A stretch of 64,000 nucleotides of DNA from Margaritifera margaritifera (taxonomy: Eukaryota; Mollusca; Bivalvia; Unionida; Margaritiferidae): contig JAQPZY010001521.1 of assembly GCA_029931535.1 (NCBI GenBank), forward strand, positions 434,001 to 498,000. Direction: 5' to 3'. Made by a program: the position numbers and the translations under genes. Positions 49,607-62,595 of this stretch are shown here, piece after piece. Below the pieces are notes generated by a model. It saw only the letters and a program-made list of their open reading frames with translations. It searched no databases and was not told the origin of the DNA. The stretch's first letter is position 1, and every line of letters begins with the position of its first letter.

Positions 49607-50115
49607 AACCTTTTGCAATTTCTGCATTTAACACATATATACGTGTGTTGTTCCTCGTGAATTTTAAGATAACTTTGTGTGCGTAAGGTTTTATCGCAAA
49701 CTTTGCAATTAGGCAAGTCTCTACTATGTAGCCTCGAGTGCCTGCTCAAGTTGCAGCCCGAATCGAAACTTCTTACTGCACAATTTACAAATATGTTATT
49801 TTGCCCCAGAATGTTTAGAAAGGTGGTCTTTCAGCTTTGATTGTTTTTCACATTTAATATTACATTATTCACATTGAAATTGTAAATCTTGATTTTCTTT
49901 CTTATTGTGATGTTCTGGGTCTCTTCGGCTAGCAAAAGCCTTCCCACATGCAGAACAAACATAAAGCCTGAATCCAGTGTGTGTTCTTTGGTGATGTTAA
50001 ACTACTGAACGACCGAAGCCACAGTCCGTGCCAGTATATGTATATTAACTTTCATCTCTCTTCGTGTTGTCTCAATGCGCTGACGGACTTCAACTCATTT
50101 GCACAGAATCTACAC
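49605..50115 (-). pseudogene. C2H2 zinc-finger protein pseudogene
   Basis: The minus strand reads successive C2H2 fingers: CRFCANELKSVSALRQHEER then a stop; a decayed finger then HHQRTHTGFRLYVCSACGKAF; CE-stop-CNIKCEKQSKLKDHLSKH; CKLCSKKFRFGLQL, which after a frameshift continues as SFDSGCNLSRHSRLHSRDLP; and NCKVCDKTLRTQSYLKIHEE, then CVKCRNCKRF. The spacing C-x2-C-x12-H-x3-4-H and the linker RTHTGF identify Krueppel-type fingers. At least four stops and one frameshift break the frame, so this is a processed or decayed fragment of a poly-zinc-finger gene. The region carries no intron signature across the fingers. Confidence 0.82.
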
Positions 50116-50119
50116 AACA

Positions 50120-51865
50120 CATCCTGATATCTGTAACAAATGATTGAAATAGGTTGACATGCAAACCTTAGGGTTGAAATATGTCAAGTTTGTCTAAATA
50201 ATTTACGAGCTTTGTGCAAGTCTCGCAATAGATGGTAAATAATTCCATCGGCCTTTTATATCAACCAAAGCCAGATAGAAGGCTATTGAAATCGCATAAA
50301 TTGTTAGGTTTGTTTGGGGGCTATTCTATTTTGAGAGCTTTGTTTGTGGACTATTACTTTTTAAATTGCAGACACAGTAGGCATTTTGAGGAATACAGAC
50401 TTACTTAACTCCGCCAGGTGAGTCAGTGTAAAGAAATACACTCACATTTGAAGTTACATACTCATTCTATCAATTTAAAAGGATCAATGTTGGGACTATC
50501 TCGGTTAAAATTATCACTGTGCAAGAATGTTTGCAGAAACCAGACAGTCTTTGGCAATAACATTAATACATGCAGATGCCTTGCAATTCGCCAGGTACTT
50601 TAGGCAAAGTCCCATTCAAGATGTGTGGAAAATAAGGAAACCAAAAGCAAAAACTTACTGTGAATCGGACCTGAAATTATGCTGGGACTATCCCAGTTAC
50701 GGTGTAATATACCAGCCCTAGTCAACGCTCACAAAACAGAAAGTGGTTAGAACAAAGGAATCTACATTGCAACATAGGCAAGTAGGTCTGGCTCTGAATG
50801 TTTAACTTTTCACCTGTGACTTCGCTTGAAAATGTGTTTCTTTCAAGTGCTGGCACGTCTTGCATCTTTTGTGTCCAAAAAAGCTTTGATTTCCTAGCTA
50901 TTGTATGATTTGCGAGGGGCTTTAACGTTGCCCAGACTGGAATGTATTTCAAATGTTGGGGTCTACATAATGCTGCAACTGGTTTGTGTAGAATTATCGT
51001 TTCTGCGGTTTACACGATTCATTGGTTGGCCAGTGTTTCGGAATGATGTGACCTACTTGAGGGCTCTCTGAAATAGAGGATAATCGTTCCACGTTTCATG
51101 TTTCCTTGCATTTATGGAGGTGAGCACGGTTTGTTTGCTTGGCTTTTGGTATCACTTCCGCTTTAGATCTTTGTTGAAGTCATTAGAGCATATTCTCCTG
51201 ATCCTATGTTTCTGACTGCAGTGCGATCTGGATGGATGAAAGTACAGATGTTTGTCAGTCATTTTGAAATAGATATGAATGGAGCTTGCTTGCTACAATT
51301 TTAGCTTTTGTTCAGAAATATATGATCGTTGATCGTAATTACGATAGTGAATTTGATCGAATGATGGAAATTGTTGCTATGCGTTATGAATCAATCTAGC
51401 TTTGTCCTCCCATGTTGCCATTTCATGTACACATCATCAATCAAATGTACCCATTGGTATGGGTTATAGCATACAAAACACAGAAGTTGACTTTCTAATC
51501 GGCCCATAAATATATTTGCATATAAGAGAACCATCTTAGCCACCATGACTGTTCCGTTTATCTGGAGATAGTTCTTGCTATAGAGCACAAATTTATTGAA
51601 TTTAAGGACTAACTACAGGAGTTATGCGGTGGCATCTTCACAATTTTTGTTTCCCGGGCTTCTTTACAGGTTTGTGCTGCCTCATTGTGTGGAGGATTGG
51701 TATAGAGGGATGTTACGTCTAGCAAAGCAAGCATTGTATTGGGTGGTAACGGTTCACTGGCCTTACTTTTCACGAAATAGTCCGTTGTTTCCTGATGGTA
51801 GGAAGGTAGTGAATGGTATGGTTTTGTTGGATTTAACGTTATTTATCAGCACATGATAGGCTATA
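50120..51865. other. Intergenic, nothing recognised
   Basis: Short frames up to 86 codons (51596-51856, plus) without domains. It is somewhat less AT-rich than the tandem units. Confidence 0.4.
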
Positions 51866-51867
51866 CA

Positions 51868-52049
51868 TGGCAGCCAGTACATTTGGTGGAGGAAGAACTC
51901 GAGAAGAACAACCTACCCACGGGAAGCTACTGGCAAGCTTTCTCACATGCCCACGTTGATCGAGCCGAGACCCGAACTCACGTGGACAGAGGTGAGATGC
52001 GTGAGTGATCAGCAAAGGCGAGCGCCTTAGACCATTCGGCCTCTCAAAG
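51868..52049 (-). mobile_element. tRNA-derived SINE
   Basis: On the minus strand a tRNA-like head starts GAGAGGCCGAATGGTCTAAG. It contains an A box TGGTCTAAGGCG (52034-52023) and a B box AGTTCGGGTCTC (51978-51967) at the usual distance for an internal pol III promoter. A non-tRNA body (ACGTGGGCATGTGAGAAAGC... to CCACCAAATGTACTGGCTGC) follows. The head resembles a type II (Leu/Ser-like) tRNA with a long variable region, but no complete cloverleaf or acceptor stem exists, so it is a SINE and not a tRNA gene. Its GC content is well above its surroundings. Confidence 0.7.
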
Positions 52050-52234
52050 CCTCAGTAGTTTTTGGACATGGAGCCGCATACATTAGTCTAAATATTCCGA
52101 ATAATTTTTGTTTGGGTGACCATTACCAGAAATAATAAGCTGACCTGGATAACCGGGTTTCTGTGTTTTAGATAATGGAGAGAATCTTCATGCTCTAGAA
52201 TGTTCGGGGTGGGGGTGGTAAGATATTCCTTGAT

Positions 52235-53343
52235 GTTCTGGTCTATATTTCCCTCTTCAAACATTTCACTAGCGACATCTTCAAATTTGTTTTTAGTATA
52301 TTCTAGTGTTTGGACATGGTTTCGTTCATGTTAGAATCTGATATCAGTCAGCTGTCTGTTTGCTTTAAATATAAAATCTTCTCGGTCCATTATATATGTG
52401 CGTGCATATGTGTGTTTGTGTGTGCGTGTGTGGCATATTTAGCAATTAAAACATTTGTTTATGTATACAATATAATTAGGTTTTTCTGTAACATTTTATT
52501 CTTTATCTCGTTATCTGACATACTGGAGGAGAATGCAAATAATGTGCAATAATATGCATGCATTTAAGCCTACAAATTGGGACAAACAGTACGAGACGGA
52601 TTTGAAGTATTCTTTACCATTACACTTTGGAAATCAACGCATCCTTACAACTTAAAAACACAGATGAAGTCTGTCCTTTGTCTCTTTTCATCACATATTT
52701 TCTCGAATTGCTTAAGAGTCATTTAACTAAAAGTTGCTGTTCTTTACAGTGTTCGGGAAGTTTGTCAGTTTTGGAAGTTCTATGATGCTTAGATTCTGTT
52801 CAGAGTCAATATTTCTGACATGAATTCTTATTTCATAACTAAATTAAAAATATATTTCATTTGTAAACTTCAGATCATGTTACATCTCTATGTATGTATG
52901 TATGTATGTATGTATGTATGTATGTATGTATGTATGTATGTATGTATGTATGTATGTATGTATGTATGTATGTATGTATGTATGTATGTATGTATGTATG
53001 TATGTATGTATGTATGTATGTATCTCTGGATTATTTCCATTCTCCAAGTTGAAATGAAGTTAACCAGTCAAACTTCGAATATAAAATAGGGTTTATTTTG
53101 AGAAAAGTGGAAAGTCTCGTCTGATTTATCTGTCTGATTTTTTTAATCCTGCCTTACACTTTTTGCATGAACATTAAACTCATTATTCCAAGAAATCCAA
53201 AGATTTCTCTTGTTTTTCGTGATAGTTAGGGGGCTAAAAATAAAGCAATTTTTTTTAATTCTCAGACCTTGTCAAAAAAGATTTTTTTTTAAAATAAACA
53301 AAAACATGTAGGTTTTCTTTAGTAATTTTAGCTAAGAAAAATT
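52235..53343. repeat. Diverged tandem duplicate, left copy
   Basis: It aligns with 54334-55527: ttctggtctatat start, a gt-rich block, 'gcatatttagcaat.aaaac.tttgtttatgtatacaata', the (TATG)n array, 'aagttaaccagtcaaacttcgaatataaaat.gggttta', and 'cctgccttacactttttg.atgaacattaaactcatta'. Identity by eye is roughly 80-85%. Confidence 0.8.
52890..53023. repeat. (TATG)n microsatellite, ~33 repeats
   Basis: Uninterrupted tatg tetranucleotides. The MYVC-type open frames on both strands are artefacts. Confidence 0.97.
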
Positions 53344-53843
53344 GTTTTACTTATGAAAATTTAGCAAAGTACATTCACAACTTCACAATACGTTGTACTA
53401 CTAATCGAAACTGATCTTGTTTCAACATGAAACGACTGCTGTGTTTACCTAACAGCCATTAACATTTTGAAAGATTTCTTGCAAAATCTTGTCCAACATT
53501 TGGTTTTTGTTCTAAAATATGCAGGTTTTAATAATTAGTAGCTACGAATAATTGTCCCTCTAGGAAATTTCAGGAGAAGCAACTATACAATTTCAAAATG
53601 TTTTGCTTTACTACAACAATCCAGGTCTTGTTTAAGAAATGGTTGTTGTGTCCACGTGACTGCTATTATATTTAACGTGTTTATTAACCTTTGTGTGTTT
53701 TGTGAAAACGATGCTTGCTACCCAGATAGATTACTATGTGGATGATAACTACATCTTTGAAGTCAAAGCTCCCTGAATATAAATAAAGACCTATCTAGAC
53801 TTGTTTTTCGATATAATTTAGTTTTGTTCAACCAGATCTGTCA

Positions 53844-54246
53844 CGTGGTTCTGTGAGGTCTACGCCAAAGAGGGTCTGCTGAAAAACTAATTTTTCTTGT
53901 AACGCCAAAAAGAGTTTGTTTTACAAAATTGGGAAAAGTGATTTGAGTGGCTGATGAGATAACGTTATGTATCGTGTCAGCACGGAGCGTTTCATTGGCT
54001 GATTGAGACACGGTTCCTGCATAGGTATATGTTTACAAACTAAATTTTTATGATAACCTTTTAATATTATAATGAATTTTTTTGGCAGTGATTGCAGAAA
54101 GTGTGCATAGATCAATTTTGAGATAACGAGAAATATCTTTGTTGTTTCTCATATACAAATTTTGACCGAAGCGCCTTCAATTGTTAACAGCGATCAATGA
54201 ATCATTTTACTAGACTCTCTTATGGCGGAGGACTCACAGAGCCACG
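53844..54246. mobile_element. 403-bp TIR element at the right edge of the 26-kb interruption
   Basis: Left end cgtggttctgtgag (one change) and right end ctcacagagccacg. The interior aligns with the unit 1 copy. The right flank (to ~54333) also matches unit 1, but the left flank does not, so homology to the unit begins within a few bases of this element's left end. Confidence 0.52.
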
Positions 54247-54333
54247 CCAGAGTCTGGTAGAATGAGACTAGGTAGATTCTAATTTTCGGACCAGATATAT
54301 TATAACATATCCTATGACTTGAATGAGACAAAT

Positions 54334-55527
<1,194 letters not shown>

Positions 55528-56689
55528 GGCCAGAACGAGGCTTTCACAAACTTGGGAAAAGTGATTTTCGCTGATGAGATAACGTTACGTGTCAACAACA
55601 TAGATCGTTTCAGTGGCTCATTCAGACACGGTTCCTGCATAGACATCTGTCTGCAAACTAAATTTGTATGATAAACTTTTAATATTATGGCAGTGATTGC
55701 AGAAAGTATGCATATATCAATTTTGAGATGGCGAAAAATATCTTTGTTGTTTCGCTTGTACAAAGTTCGACCGAAGCGCCTTCAATTGTTAACAGCAATC
55801 AATGAATCATTTTACTAGACTCTCTTATGGCAAATGTCTCACGGAGCCACGCCAGAGTTTGGTAGAATGAGACCAGGTATAATCTAATTTTCGGAACAGA
55901 AATATTATAACATTTGCCATGACTTGAATGAGACAAATATTGCTCTGATATAGCTTTGTAGATTAGTACGTTGAACAGTGAAATAGTCTAAACAACTCAT
56001 CTACTGGTTGTTAATATAGTAGAATATAGCTCGTTCCTGGCCAGTAGCACTTCCAATAAGCAGTGAAATGCTAATGTCCTGTTGTAGATATGTTGCAGTA
56101 CATAGCTATCATCAACAAGTATTCAATATAAATTATGGCTTTTCACTGTTGAAAGTACTTATGAAAATATCACCAAGGTACTAATGTACACAATGCAAAA
56201 CCAAAACAGAGGGTATGTTTTCTATAAATGTACGTTACGCGATGCTAAATGCAACGACTGGTATTTTTGTTTTCTGAATAAACATATATTGCAAATCAAA
56301 TTTTAACCCTTATTCCCAAGATTTACCACCATTAATTTTGAGAAATTCAACGATAACACAATTGGAGAATTTAATATCAAGATTACGGTATGACCTGAGA
56401 AAACAAAATACTTTTACCTAGCGGAAACAGAGGTCCCGATTGGTGTAACCTGTATGTCAAAATTGAATTTTGTCAAAATTCTGTATGCAAAAACATAGGG
56501 GATGTGATAATAGCAACTCAAGAGTATCATCGTAGCTTTCCGAAAGTCATTTCACGTAACTATCTTCTTCTCTTTCGGCCACAAAGAAAGTTGGTGTAAG
56601 AATGAGAGTAAGTTTTAGGAGACGTTGGAATAGTAATAACCACATAAATAAAACACTTACATTGTAGTATCAAAAAAACAAAAAACAAC

Positions 56690-57126
56690 AGAATTTATTC
56701 AATAAAAGATGAATATCACAGACATGGTTTTAAAGGTTTTCAGATCTATCAATTTATTTTAGATATTTAAATCACATGTGCAATAAATACATTAATGAAT
56801 ATAATATAGTGGATACTATCTTTCCCTCTAAAACACTAATTCCTGACATTTTCACACTAAGTTAATATTGTTTACAATTTTCAACCACAACAATTACTCT
56901 TACAATACTTAATTATGGATGTACAAAGTCTAAGCCCTTGAATCTGATTCCGAACATAGAAAACAACACAAAACTGAATCACGATCAATTTTAAAATACA
57001 ATCAGCTTTTTTCAATATTCCCATGTATATGGCAAATACTACCGTAATAAAACAATAGAACATATTTATGTATATCGACCACAAAAAGGCCAATGCAAGA
57101 TGGAACACAAGTTTTTGACCCTTTGG

Positions 57127-57178
<52 letters not shown>

Positions 57179-57605
57179 GATAATTACTTTTTAATGCCAA
57201 AAATATAATGTATTCAATACAAATGAATATCACAGACATGATTAGCACAGCTTTTCAGCTCTTTTACATTTGTTTGGGACATTTAAGTAACATGTGCAAT
57301 AAATACATTAAGGAATGGAATTTGAGGGTAATAAACTTTCATTCTACAACACACATTCATGGGATTTTCATAAAAGTTAATGTTATTTACAATTTACATG
57401 CAGAACAGTTCATCTTTTGTATCAGCCACACAGTAAATAATTATGCATTTGTAATGTCTAAAGTCTTGAATTTGGTTCCGAGCTCAGAAGGTAATCAAAT
57501 ACTGCCTCACAATTACATAAAAATTCAACAAACTTTCTCTATCCACATTCACGCGTATATGGAAAACACTGCTGTCATAAGAACAATACACTAACATAAA
57601 TCAGC
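56690..57605. repeat. Internal ~0.42 kb tandem duplication, unit 4
   Basis: Diverged counterpart of 5790-6640, with an (AAT)n tract at 57128-57177 where units 1 and 2 have a short aataataataa. Confidence 0.6.
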
Positions 57606-57633
57606 AATAAAAAATATCATGTTAAATATCATC

Positions 57634-58446
57634 TTAAAAAATTAAATTAAGATGTCCATTTCTCTTCAATGACTGAATGTCAAGATAAAGAAATTTGAGA
57701 CATTTACAAAGCACGTTTTTCATAGATCCGTTCAACAAACAAAAGGAAGAAGAAGAACGTGTACCTTTGTTGCCAAGCAATATATCATTGACCGCCTTAT
57801 TGCACTGATCGAGGACCTGAAACAATTTAATACTTTATATGAATGTAACCAATCTATGGATAAAGGAGGCAGCAACTGATATATTTAGAGGCCACAGGCC
57901 CAAGCTCTTTGATGAAGTCACTTGGAGCGGGTAAATTATAATCTATATTTTATATACGTATACAGAAGGCTGAATTGTTCCAGATTTTTGTCAACATCTC
58001 GCATAATGATGTAGTTACGGTATTAGATTGTCTCTGGAGAGGTTATTAGGAGAACTTGGTCGCTAATTATGGATGAATTCAAGTATTGAGTGATAGATTC
58101 TCCCTGACTCAAGGTTCCAATTTGAAATCGACATAAGATCCACAACTTGTTCATGGTCTTGTTCACATGACTCGAGGCTGCATCACTTACGGCTAAATTA
58201 TTGTAGTTCGCTAACTCATAACGCAGAGAAATTTCTGAAGTTGGTCATGAAAAGTGTTCCACGCTGAAGGGATTAAAATACAGATAGGTAAAATGCACTA
58301 AATGTCAACCAAAAAGCAATAATAATATCACGTTTGCGTCCCAAGTAGACTGGTGTTCTGCATCAATCACTCAAGTTCCTACCGTTGAAATAAATATTGA
58401 ATTGATTCCTATTTCGATTCCATGTTCCCATATGCAAGTTGTATTC

Positions 58447-58483
<37 letters not shown>

Positions 58484-59680
58484 CGTGTGTGTGTGCGTGT
58501 GCGTGTGTGCGTTCTACTTACACCAAATCCGGCAGTATACTAGGTGATAGCTAACTCGACTCTGCACGAAATTCGGTATATAGTGTATTGTGTTTGTGTG
58601 ACTTGCATTTAATATTAAACATTTCATTCAAACACATATTTTTCCAGGTAATACATATTTATACAAACAATATGACGAGTATAGATACTTCAATCGGAAC
58701 GCAGAATGAGGACAATTAGAAATGAAGTTTTTCACAAATAGGTAAATGGAATTAATTGCATCTGGTTATAGGGATCGTATGTCAATCAGCAGAATAATGT
58801 CTTTTATAATTGGAACGGTCCAGAGGCACTGACTTTTCGCTGTCACTGAAATGTCTACTTACACCTTGCTGAATGTCAAGGCCTGCTACAATTTCTTCAG
58901 CGTCGATAGTCTTGAAAAAGGTGACTTCTGTCCAAATCCTTGACCATCTCAGAGCTACCTATAGCATGAGTCATGTGCAAATGTTCAAGTATGCAAGAAA
59001 CATGTATTGGAAATAACCATATGAACTTTTTATCGCAAATTATATTTTGTCACTTCTACGGTTTAAGAGTTAATATGATGTGGATTGTTATGAATTTTTT
59101 CACATTTTCGCATTAAAATATTTTGTGGAGAATAAAATTGATTAAAATATCTCATGAAAGTTAGCTGTAATGGTGATAAACTGTGGTAGATTTGGAGTAG
59201 GTTTGAGGAGTGAGTGTAGGTATACTTCCTCACTCCCCTTCTTTTCAACATTAAAAATAGTAAATTTTCAACAATACATTTGGCCATTCTCAGTAGAAAA
59301 AAATACCCCATCATACCCGTTGAAAGAATCATGGATTTCCGTCTGAGAAGATATGATTTATCAGAAAGATAAGACGGAGAGACAGCAAGACGTACAGACG
59401 GATAGAGATATCAATATTGCTTCCTTGATGCCGGAGTAATGTACAATGCTAAATATACTGACCTCGAATTTTGACGTTTCCAGAAGAGATTTCGCCTCAT
59501 TCACGAGTGCATGTAGTTGATATATCGTCTCTTTGTGTGTTACTTTATTTGCTTCCTTAAGAGTTACGGTTTCCCCGCATGATGTCTGGATGTTGGTAGT
59601 ATCAGCGACTGGGGCCCTAAAGGCACCAAATAACTGTAGAGTAATCAAAACGCTTCCGAGGACCCAACTGTATTTAGTAC
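57634..59680 (-). pseudogene. Decayed copy of the secreted helical protein gene (unit 4)
   Basis: The exons are recognisable. Exon A' is 59680-59463, open for 72 codons, with leader core VLITLQLFGAF and donor GTCAGT. Exon B' is 58974-58863, exon C' 58263-57936, and a further exon D' 57816-57634. Inactivating changes: the exon B' acceptor reads AC instead of AG at 58976-58975; exon B' is 5 bp shorter than in units 1-2 and runs into TGA; exon C' has a 7-bp gain near the text TCTGCGTTATGAG that produces a stop, and a TAA (near 58023) after a rearranged 42-bp stretch. Much of the rest of exon C' still differs by synonymous or conservative changes. Exon A' itself looks intact, so decay of the downstream exons may be fairly recent, or A' may be used in a different transcript. 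Confidence 0.72.
58448..58512. repeat. (TA)n/(GT)n microsatellite in the pseudogene intron, unit 4
   Basis: Short TA run followed by a GT/GC-rich run, at the same intron position as in copies 1 and 2. Confidence 0.93.
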
Positions 59681-60614
59681 CTGAAAATAAGTGAATACGG
59701 TAAGTCAATAACACATTTGATTATACATATAATATAAGTCAGAGGTGTGCGTGTGTGAACAATTATTGAGTTTATTGACTCATACTTAGTTATATATACA
59801 GTGTTTTTGAGCAAATGTGTACAACCGATTGGCATTTACTTGTCATTCTTGACGAAAAGATGATGGGATTTGTTTTTCAGTGGAAACGGTATGCCAGTTA
59901 AACTACGACGGTAATCATTAAACTATTTTTATTTTCCTCTTTGCAATCGTCCGTTTACTAAAAACAATTAAAAAGTCTCTCGTGGTTAATAAGTATTGGG
60001 ATAATTGATACAAGCTTCACAAGAGTTATTAATGTAAATTTTAAGTGGTATAGATCAAATGTTGCATTTTAAAGACATTATCATGTGTCTGTTCTACTTG
60101 ACAGCATTTTGATCGCTTTATCGTGTATAGGCAGCTATAGGTGTAGTTTTTATATTGAATATCACATATTTTCACTTTCAAAAGTTCAATATTTCTGTCA
60201 CAAAGGAAGGCTTGATTTTGAAATGGAGCGGGCTCTTCCATCTGTTATAGGAGGAGTATATTTTTCCTGGATCCCGCGTCAACTACATGAGATAACAAAA
60301 TGTCCACTGCCGAACTCGACTGACTCAGGGTCTGTGTAGGAGAGGAATTTTGGCTCGGGATACTGTTACATTAATGGCTGATGTCAAATATACTTTGGTC
60401 ATACTCCACTAACCTGCATATGGTTGCCATGAAAATATACATCTGAAAGAAATTCGACAACTTTAATAAGCGGCTAAGACAATTTTAACCAATAATACTA
60501 ATAATAATACTACTAATAATAATAATATGAATAATAATATAAATGAACTCCAGGATGCAATCGAGAAAAATTAAACGATAATTAAAATCTTATCATGTGA
60601 TGTCTGTGTATTTC

Positions 60615-60619
<5 letters not shown>

Positions 60620-60668
<49 letters not shown>

Positions 60669-60708
60669 AGAGATACCTACACAAGTTAAATTTCATTTCT
60701 GAATATAT

Positions 60709-60773
<65 letters not shown>
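60620..60773. repeat. (GA)n and (TA)n microsatellites, unit 4
   Basis: A GA run at 60620-60665 (conserved position) and a TA run at 60712-60773 that is absent from units 1 and 2. The SLSLSL / YIYIYI frames are artefacts. Confidence 0.95.
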
Positions 60774-60775
<2 letters not shown>

Positions 60776-62595
60776 ACTACGAACGTTTGAAAATTGATAT
60801 GAAGAGTTCCTAGAGATTCCAACAATTTAGCTGAAGTTTCGCTAGGGTATTTGTTCTGTGTATAAAGTCTGTAGAAGTATAGATTGGATGTTGCTTTTAT
60901 GCAATATCTTACCTAGATGTGGAATGTCCCGACGTCTCAGTAAATTATCAAGCTTTTCTTACAGGATGAAAATTTGGATATAAACCAGGCACGTATGTGT
61001 GCAGTTTTCCAGGCCTAGTTGGCTAAACAATTTACACGATATGAAATATTCTTCCTGTACGCTTTGGTTGGCTGGGCCCAGTTTTATCGGAAACAGGTGG
61101 GGTTTAAAACCAGGAGATGTATTATGTGACATTCTAAGTGTATTCCACCAACTTAATTATTACAGTCAACTAGTTAACAAACCTCTCCAAGCCATATTTT
61201 CTAGATTGTTTCAAAGAGAAAGCTAGCAGATAATATACATTTATTATGTTTTTGGAAAAGGTATTTTATTATGCATACATATCTAGTCAGACGTATTACG
61301 TTATATGATTTTAATCCCAGTACAGATCATATGATCGTTATGATTTTAATCCAAGTAGAGATCATATGATCGTTATGACAACCGAATATTTGCATACAAA
61401 TTACAAATATTTAATTTGTTGAGAGAGTCAATTGAAAATGGGCATAGAGTTACCTCTTCAGATTAGTTAGGCATACCTATTGCATAAAAATAATACAGAT
61501 TAAGGGTTCTTGTGGATCAGACGGACGAATATAGTTTGGGCTGAGAGATTCGTGTAAAGCGGTCAGATGTTAAATATTATAAATATTAGTGATAATGGAA
61601 TTAGAATGGATCTTACCTTGCTTGAAAACAATTAATATGCAATCTACTTTGATCACGCGTGAAGTCAAAACTGGATGTGCTTTTATTGAAACGTCGCTCA
61701 AGTGATTAATTGTGCATACAAGTCAGTTAGCATGGATATGTATCTCAACAGACAGACAGATGTAAATACGTGTATTTTATCTAAGAACGTCAAACAAGTT
61801 ACTGATACATTCTTCTAAATGATATAAATTTGTCATTACCAAATTTGTAAAGTGTGTCTTTGAGACGGGTTGAATGTCCAATCTAAAGTACGTATTGGCT
61901 CTCTATAAACTTAAATAAAAAATTATACCGCCATTATGACTCTTTGAATATAATCAGTTGTTTTAAAATTACATCGTGCACTTATCATGATTTGAAGAAT
62001 AATCTTGAATGGGAGGTAATTCAGTCATAATATCCATGACTACCAACAGACTGGAATGCCCATCATTCATTGTCACGGTCCCAGTAGTTAACAATCACAG
62101 ATGTAGAGGGCTCTACCTAGGATTCAATCTGTGGTGTGTCGAATCTGATACTATGTCAAAAATTTCCTAACTCAATATTATAGACTCGTTGGAACTGAAA
62201 AATATGCTGGTGCTTCGTACCTTAGCTTCATAGAGAATTACTTGAATTCCCGGCAATGAAATTATCGTAGTGATTTTGGTGGTACGATTATTATTATTCT
62301 TAGTATTATTATTGTTGCTGTTGTTGTTGTTCTTTGACAATGTATAAAAAGCGCTAGAAGGTGCGTCATGAACTTGAACAGAAAGATACATATAGCATTG
62401 TATATAAAATATTAATTGTTCATTTGTGATAGAAGGTTGAAATTGGATCAATATGTCAGGGTTGATGTGTACATTGAAAACTAGTATATAATTGATAAGG
62501 AGTCTTGGTGGTGGTTTTTAACTTTATAGTTGTGAAACAGAACAGATTGTACTTACGCTAATGAGTGCTACCACACAGTTCAATGAAAGCTAATA

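Noticed and set aside
51961..52049. Possible tRNA gene on the minus strand
   Set aside because: A and B boxes are present, but there is no complete acceptor or anticodon stem and a non-tRNA body follows; called a SINE.
52820..53089. 89-codon MYVC repeat protein
   Set aside because: Translation of (TATG)n.
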